A stretch of DNA of 64,000 nucleotides from Citromicrobium bathyomarinum. Its GTDB lineage: Bacteria; Pseudomonadota; Alphaproteobacteria; Sphingomonadales; Sphingomonadaceae. The stretch spans positions 310,001-374,000 of the forward strand of contig NZ_JAINWL010000003.1 of the NCBI RefSeq assembly GCF_021021475.1. Reading direction: 5' to 3'. Made by a program: the position numbers and the translations under genes. Each line of letters starts with the position of its first letter. The stretch's first letter is position 1. Of the stretch, positions 59,683-64,000 are shown in pieces. Below the pieces are notes generated by a model, which saw nothing but the letters and a program-made list of their open reading frames with translations, was not told where the DNA came from and searched no databases.

Positions 59683-61311
59683 TCAGTCCTTCACGCGCTT
59701 CAGGTCGAGGTCGTGGAAGTCGTAGGAGAAGTCGGTCAGGTCCGAAATCGCCTTCATTTTCATCCCCGTCACCTTGCCGTTCTCGACCGTGAAATCGACG
59801 AAGGCATCGGCCTTGAGCGACTTGTCGGGCCAGAAGGCTGCGAACCGGTCGCCATCGTAATGCGTCAGGTCGCCGTCGAGAATTTCGCTGCGGCCCATAT
59901 CAATGAACAGGCGATCCGGGCCATCCATGCGGATGGTGACATCGCCGTACCACGGGTCGTGATAGGTGCCGACATAGGCGGATAGCGGCAGGCTGGGCGG
60001 CGCAGCATCTTCGGGCGCGCTTGCTGCGGTGTCGGCAATCAGCTGCGTGCCTTCGGCCTCCGCCTCGGTAAAGGCTCCGCCCCACTCGGAGATGAAATCG
60101 AACTCCGGGCGGCCGAGCAGCGCAGCGGCGATGTGATAATTGAAAGTGGACGGTGCGCCGCGATAATCATTGGTCGCGCTGAACAGGACCAGCTTTTCTT
60201 CCGGGATGATCATGAAATTGCTGACCACGCCGGGCGCGCCGCCGCCATGGCTGACCAGCAGTCGGCCCGCGAAATCCTGCGTTCCCCAGCCCAGCGCATA
60301 GGCAGAGAGGTGGGAGAGGCCGGCCGCGCGCAGCCTGCCGTTGACGCCGGTGGGCGTGACGCCCTGCCACACCTCGCGCACCTGCTGCTCGTTCAACAGG
60401 CGCTTGCCGTCTTCGGTCACGCCTCCATCGAGCCAGAAGTTGCCCCATTTCATCATGCCTTCGGTGTCGCACCAGATGCCGCCCGCAGCATTCCAGGTTT
60501 CCGAAAACGCCAGCCGCTCGTCGATCGGGACGCCCGCGTCCGCGCCCGCCGCACGCTCATGCCCGGTGACGAAGCGCGCGCCCGCCGGGATGCGCGTTTT
60601 CTCCGCTACGCAGCGCTCCATCCCGACGGGCTTGAGAATCTCGTCGGTAACAAAGTCCGCCCAGCTTTTGCCGGAAACCCGCTCCACGATCTCGCCCGCG
60701 ACGACGTACAGCAGATTGTCGTAGGCATATTCAGAGCGGAAACCGGCGCTGGGGCGCAGCAGCGGCAGCGCCTTGATGACGTCCTCGGGTTCGGCATTGC
60801 CATCGGGCCAGATCAGCAGATCGCCCGCACCCAGCGGCAGCCCGGACCGGTGGGTGAGGGCGTCGCGCACCGTGAAATGCTCGCCGACCCACGGATCGGA
60901 CATCGCGAATCCGGGGATGTAGGTGCGAATGGGCTCGTCCCACTTTACCGATCCGCGCTCTACCAAAATGGCTAGCGCGGTGGTGGTGAAAGCCTTGGAT
61001 ATGCTTGCGATCGGGAACAGCATGTCCCGTGTCACAGGGCGGTCGGTGCCTTCCTCGGCCAGCCCGCGCGCGCCCCGCCAGATGGTTTTGCCGTCCTTCG
61101 AAACGGCGGCGACCATGCCTGTCGAATCATAGGCCTTCGTCGCCCGCGCCAGCGCGTCGTCGAAGTCGATTGGTTTGGGGGCCGGGGCGACAGGCGTCGA
61201 CACTTCGGCAACCGGGGCCGACTGCGGCGGTGCTTCGCCCGTGGCGAGATGCGCGCAGGCGGACAGGGCGCAGGGCAAAAGCAGCAGTGCCCCGGTCTTG
61301 GCAAAATTCAT
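59683..61311 (-). CDS. Serine hydrolase (class C beta-lactamase fold) lipoprotein with DUF3471-type C-terminus
   Basis: A 542-residue lipoprotein (signal with lipobox LSAC, Cys19). The catalytic domain (about 50-400) has S-I-S-K (Ser103, Lys106), the Tyr-x-Asn equivalent YAYDN and HGGGAPG as the third motif, like penicillin-binding or EstB-type esterases. A C-terminal beta-domain (about 430-542, YVGTYHDPWYGDVTIRMDGPDRLFID...) resembles DUF3471. Likely a peptidase or esterase rather than a true beta-lactamase. It converges with uvrC. Confidence 0.9.
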   Translation of the reverse strand: MNFAKTGALLLLPCALSACAHLATGEAPPQSAPVAEVSTPVAPAPKPIDFDDALARATKAYDSTGMVAAVSKDGKTIWRGARGLAEEGTDRPVTRDMLFPIASISKAFTTTALAILVERGSVKWDEPIRTYIPGFAMSDPWVGEHFTVRDALTHRSGLPLGAGDLLIWPDGNAEPEDVIKALPLLRPSAGFRSEYAYDNLLYVVAGEIVERVSGKSWADFVTDEILKPVGMERCVAEKTRIPAGARFVTGHERAAGADAGVPIDERLAFSETWNAAGGIWCDTEGMMKWGNFWLDGGVTEDGKRLLNEQQVREVWQGVTPTGVNGRLRAAGLSHLSAYALGWGTQDFAGRLLVSHGGGAPGVVSNFMIIPEEKLVLFSATNDYRGAPSTFNYHIAAALLGRPEFDFISEWGGAFTEAEAEGTQLIADTAASAPEDAAPPSLPLSAYVGTYHDPWYGDVTIRMDGPDRLFIDMGRSEILDGDLTHYDGDRFAAFWPDKSLKADAFVDFTVENGKVTGMKMKAISDLTDFSYDFHDLDLKRVKD

Positions 61312-61388
61312 AGAGTTCGGGCTCCCGATTGCGGGGCCCTTATGCAGCGATTCCGGTACGGATCAAACGCCGTGTGGGCAGAGCGTGA

Positions 61389-62114
61389 CTACGCCTCGCC
61401 CGCACGCAGCCGCCGTTCCTGATAGGCGAAGCGTGCCGCCTCGCCGATATCGCCTTGGAACGACACGTTCACCGCGCCGCCGATCACCGATCCGACCAGC
61501 GGAACCGCCGCACCAACGCGGCGACGGAACAGCGCGATCGCGAGCGCGCGGGAAACGCGCTCCACCGCCTGTTCGATGACCGGGTCGATCTCTTCGGGCG
61601 GCACCTCGGACAGGCTGCCATCCGCGCCGATGCCGGCTTCGAGCGCTGCGAGCCGTTCGGCCCGCTGTTTCTTGTCGTTGATGCTCGCCAGTTCGAGGAT
61701 CTGGAGACGGAACAGCCGCTCGCGCGCGCCCTTGCCGTCGTAGCCATAGGCGCGGCCGGTATCGCGGATGCAGCGCAGCGCCAGCGCGATGGTCGCCGGG
61801 ATGTCGAGGCCCATGGTGAGGATGCCACCGATACCCGAGGCCGCGCCGGTCGTGCCGCTGATCGCGCGCACTGCGATGGCAACCCGCTCTGCGGCGTCAT
61901 GACACGCCTTGAGGTCCGTAAGGTCGTGGTCGAACTTGACCAGTTGCGGCGTACCGATCGCCTGGTCGATCCCCTTGAGTACACCGCGCACGAGCCCGTT
62001 GGGCACGAATCCTGCGACTGCGCCGCCTACCGGGCTGGTGATCTTTTCAAACCCGCGCCCGATCAGGGAGGGCTTGGCGTTGCGGAAGGCCTGCTGCTGT
62101 TTTTCAAAATCCAT
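61389..62114 (-). CDS. EcsC family protein
   Basis: Protein of about 241 residues with amphipathic and weakly hydrophobic segments (VGGAVAGFVPNGLVRGVLKGIDQAIG, TTGAASGIGGILTMGLDIPATIALALRCIRDTGRAYGY) and the characteristic LFRLQILELAS and C-terminal AVPLVGSVIGGAVNVSFQGDIGEAARFAYQERRLR regions. EcsC is named from Bacillus Ecs transporters but is function-unknown elsewhere. The ATG at 62114 starts MDFEKQQQAF. An extended upstream frame is rejected as unconserved. Confidence 0.87.
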   Translation of the reverse strand: MDFEKQQQAFRNAKPSLIGRGFEKITSPVGGAVAGFVPNGLVRGVLKGIDQAIGTPQLVKFDHDLTDLKACHDAAERVAIAVRAISGTTGAASGIGGILTMGLDIPATIALALRCIRDTGRAYGYDGKGARERLFRLQILELASINDKKQRAERLAALEAGIGADGSLSEVPPEEIDPVIEQAVERVSRALAIALFRRRVGAAVPLVGSVIGGAVNVSFQGDIGEAARFAYQERRLRAGEA

Positions 62115-62163
62115 GACTGCCGAACGGAGCGTGCGCCCGCTTCGTTCCGCACCTGACAAAGGC

Positions 62164-63096
62164 TTAGTCGGAGCCCTTCTTCCGACGGGCCTCGCGGATC
62201 ATGCCTTCCTGCGCGACGCTGGCGACCAGCACGCCGTCGCGGGTGAATATCCGCCCGCGATTATAGCCGCGCCCGCTGCCGGACCACGGGCTGTCGGTTT
62301 CGTACAGCAGCCATTCGTCGGCCCGCGCATGGGCGTGGAACCAGATCGCATGGTCGAGGCTGGCGCTGACCAGCTCGCCGCGCATCCACGAAAGGCCATG
62401 CGGCAGCACCGCGGTGCCCAGCAGCGTGTAGTCGCTGGCATAGGCGATCACCGCGCGGTGGATCGCCTGATCGTCGGGCAGGGGGGCGACCAGTCTGAAC
62501 CAGCTGAAACTGTGCGGTTCGCGCGGTTCGGGGTTGAGCCAGTGCTGCCGCCCGCTGGAGCGCATTTCGATCGGGCGCGGGCGCATCATCAATGCGCGCT
62601 GCGCATCGGACATCTTTTCGCCGAAAGCCTCCAGCGCCTTCGCGCGCACTTCATCGTCCGTGGGGAGGTCTTCAGGGCCGGGCACGTCGGGCATCGGAGC
62701 GGCCTGATGCGACAGGCCTTCCTCGGCGCGCTGGAAACTGGCGGTCAGGTTGAGGATCGGCGTGCCGCCCTGGCTCGCCACGACGCGGCGGTTGGAGAAG
62801 CTGCGGCCATCGAAGTCGCGCTCGGTCGCGTAGTCGATCGGCGGCCCTTCCTCGCCCCCGCGCAGGAAATAGGCGTGTAGCGAATGGGCTTGCTTGCCAT
62901 CCGCAATGGTCGCCTGCGCGGCCTGAAGCGCCTGCGCGATGACCTGTCCGCCGAACACCCGGCCTACGCCGCCCGGCTGCGCCTGCCCGACAAATCTGTC
63001 GTCGGAGGAACGCTCGAGGCTCAGCAGCTCGACCAGTCCGTTGGCCAGCTCTTGTGCGGTTTCTTCTTTGGGCGATGCGTGAGAAGCAGAATCCAT
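62164..63096 (-). CDS. tesB: Acyl-CoA thioesterase II
   Basis: Double-hotdog thioesterase of 310 residues. Motifs: FGGQVIAQALQAA, HSLHAYFLRGG, RDFDGRSFSNRRVVASQGGTPILNLTASFQ in the first half and HRAVIAYASDYTLLGTAV, SLDHAIWFHAHARADEWLLYETDSPWSGSGRGYNRGRIF in the second. The catalytic Asp/Gln/Thr segment resembles E. coli TesB. It hydrolyses medium to long acyl-CoA. C-terminus is basic (REARRKKGSD). Confidence 0.95.
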   Translation of the reverse strand: MDSASHASPKEETAQELANGLVELLSLERSSDDRFVGQAQPGGVGRVFGGQVIAQALQAAQATIADGKQAHSLHAYFLRGGEEGPPIDYATERDFDGRSFSNRRVVASQGGTPILNLTASFQRAEEGLSHQAAPMPDVPGPEDLPTDDEVRAKALEAFGEKMSDAQRALMMRPRPIEMRSSGRQHWLNPEPREPHSFSWFRLVAPLPDDQAIHRAVIAYASDYTLLGTAVLPHGLSWMRGELVSASLDHAIWFHAHARADEWLLYETDSPWSGSGRGYNRGRIFTRDGVLVASVAQEGMIREARRKKGSD

Positions 63097-63250
63097 ACGT
63101 CAAGCAATGCGCATGTCGTCCGGCAAAATCAACGAAGCCGGATGTAATCGCGTGCGCTATTCTGATCTTTTACCGCGAAAACTGCTGGGTCAGGCAGATC
63201 GCATTCGCCGGAAAACACTCCCGCGCGCATTCTCCCGGCATCCAGCCAAG

Positions 63251-64000
63251 CTAACCGCCGCGCTGCCAGAAGTAGGCCGCGATCCGTGCCACCACGGGGT
63301 TGCGGACGAACAGCAGGTCGATCACCGACGCATCCTCGTGCGCACCCATCGGCCCCTTGTAGCCGCCATCGCCGAGGCCCCAGTCGATCCGCGCAAAGCC
63401 GCGATCCGCCGCGTCCTCGAAATCATGGTAGAGGAGCACGCGTCCGGGGCTGAACTTGTTGAACTGCTGATCGAAATTATTGGCGATGCAATAGCGCGTA
63501 TCGCCCGCTTCCAGCCCGAAGGTGAAGGCGGCTGGGGTCTCTCCGACCCACAGAATGTGGCCGCGGATCATCGCGGCGATGACTGGGTCTTGTGCCGCGC
63601 GCTCCCAATAGCGGCGCAGCTCGGGATCGTGAAACTTGGTGTCGCCGCCGCGATCGAGCTGCCCGACCCAGGATGCCGCTTCGATGGCGGCGATCGCGTC
63701 GCGGGTCGGGGCGGTCCAGTCGAGCCCGGTAAATGTCTCGATCCGGACCGGGCCTGTCTTTTCCAGCTGGCGCACCCGCCAGCGGTCTTTCTGCTTCCCC
63801 TTGGTCGACGGCCAAGCGCCCGATGCGCGCAGGGCCACCAGATCGAGGCAGAACAGGGAGCTTATCTGCCGCTCGAGACAGTGCCATCCGGCTTGGGCTC
63901 CGGCTTCCCGCAGCAGCACGAGCGAGGGATCGTCGGCGATGACCGGGCCGAGGCGCCATGCCGCACCGAGTTCACGCGCGACGGTATGGTCTGCAAGAGC
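63251..64000 (-). CDS. GNAT/CelD-BcsL-like acetyltransferase, 5' part outside the window
   Basis: C-terminal 249 residues of a protein whose start lies beyond 64000; the frame continues without stop from residue ALADHTVARELGAAW. The visible GNAT_6 (CelD/BcsL) features are DWTAPTRDAIAAIEAASWVG, ELRRYWERAAQDPVIAAMIRGHILWVGETPAAFTFGLEAGDTRYCIANNFDQQFNKFSPGRVLLYHDFEDAADRGFARIDWGLGDGGYKGPMG. The family is linked to polysaccharide or lipid acylation; the substrate cannot be inferred from the window. Confidence 0.82.
   Translation of the reverse strand, partial: ALADHTVARELGAAWRLGPVIADDPSLVLLREAGAQAGWHCLERQISSLFCLDLVALRASGAWPSTKGKQKDRWRVRQLEKTGPVRIETFTGLDWTAPTRDAIAAIEAASWVGQLDRGGDTKFHDPELRRYWERAAQDPVIAAMIRGHILWVGETPAAFTFGLEAGDTRYCIANNFDQQFNKFSPGRVLLYHDFEDAADRGFARIDWGLGDGGYKGPMGAHEDASVIDLLFVRNPVVARIAAYFWQRGG

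Overview
The window is a 64 kb stretch of a high-GC, gene-dense bacterial chromosome. It most likely comes from the alphaproteobacterial order Sphingomonadales, in or near Erythrobacteraceae. The main reasons are a CcrM-type GANTC DNA methyltransferase, a split-subunit proton-translocating transhydrogenase next to an aa3-oxidase subunit IV peptide, an infA-maf-RNase E/G-yacG cluster with a tRNA-Phe, a large TonB-dependent receptor ending in Phe, and dispersed palindromic repeats of the kind scattered between sphingomonad genes. No database search was run, so the taxonomic call is an inference. No phage, insertion sequence, CRISPR array, rRNA or replication origin was found. Genes are packed tightly, with many ATGA or GTGA stop-start overlaps, and no gap exceeds about 280 bases.

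Layout. 1-4.6 kb: 5' part of a TonB-like gene, an alpha/beta hydrolase, two tandem cysteine desulfurases, a [2Fe-2S] ferredoxin (Fe-S/sulfur mobilisation) and a DUF4349 lipoprotein. 4.7-12 kb: DJ-1/PfpI protein, parC, VOC protein, a duplicated-domain periplasmic protein, and a minus-strand run of cca, a CoA-type Nudix hydrolase, a DUF1285 protein and a GNAT protein. 12-19.7 kb: PQQ-type sugar dehydrogenase lipoprotein head to head with rnhB, an SDR, a Ca/Na antiporter, ccrM with a notable upstream region, a small accessory cassette (membrane protein plus parDE) bracketed by repeats, and folP. 19.7-27.3 kb: SDR, hemerythrin protein, a degenerate NtrC-like regulator, CoxIV and the pnt operon.

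27.4-36 kb: an exported beta-helix protein, a diheme cytochrome and a hydrolase translated in overlap; a racemase homologue; dgt; and a five-gene run ending in a DUF938 methyltransferase. Then come a TonB-C-like secreted protein and an entericidin-like lipoprotein. 36.4-45.3 kb: EamA transporter, a solitary cpaF, an O-antigen-ligase-like protein, glmS and a PAS-GGDEF-EAL protein. 45.3-51 kb: a long perfect inverted repeat, purQ-purS-purC, a CPA1 antiporter, a wHTH regulator with a membrane protein and a DUF2141 protein, and wrbA. 51-57.7 kb: tRNA-Phe, yacG, the RNase E/G-like gene, maf and infA on the minus strand, diverging from a TonB receptor with an unusual cysteine-repeat insert and a secreted zinc peptidase with a BlaI/CopY-like operator. 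57.7-64 kb: uvrC, a class C beta-lactamase-fold lipoprotein, an EcsC protein, tesB and the 3' part of an acetyltransferase.

Most of this is housekeeping chromosome. I found no complete, clearly new multi-gene system. The best leads are local: a bacterial enhancer-binding protein lacking its sigma-54 contact threonine and both arginine fingers; the ccrM upstream region with three GANTC sites and a perfect DnaA box; the receptor's tandem Cys-x40-Cys repeats; the operator on the peptidase gene; and a ParE toxin whose tail and stop codon are supplied by an intergenic repeat.
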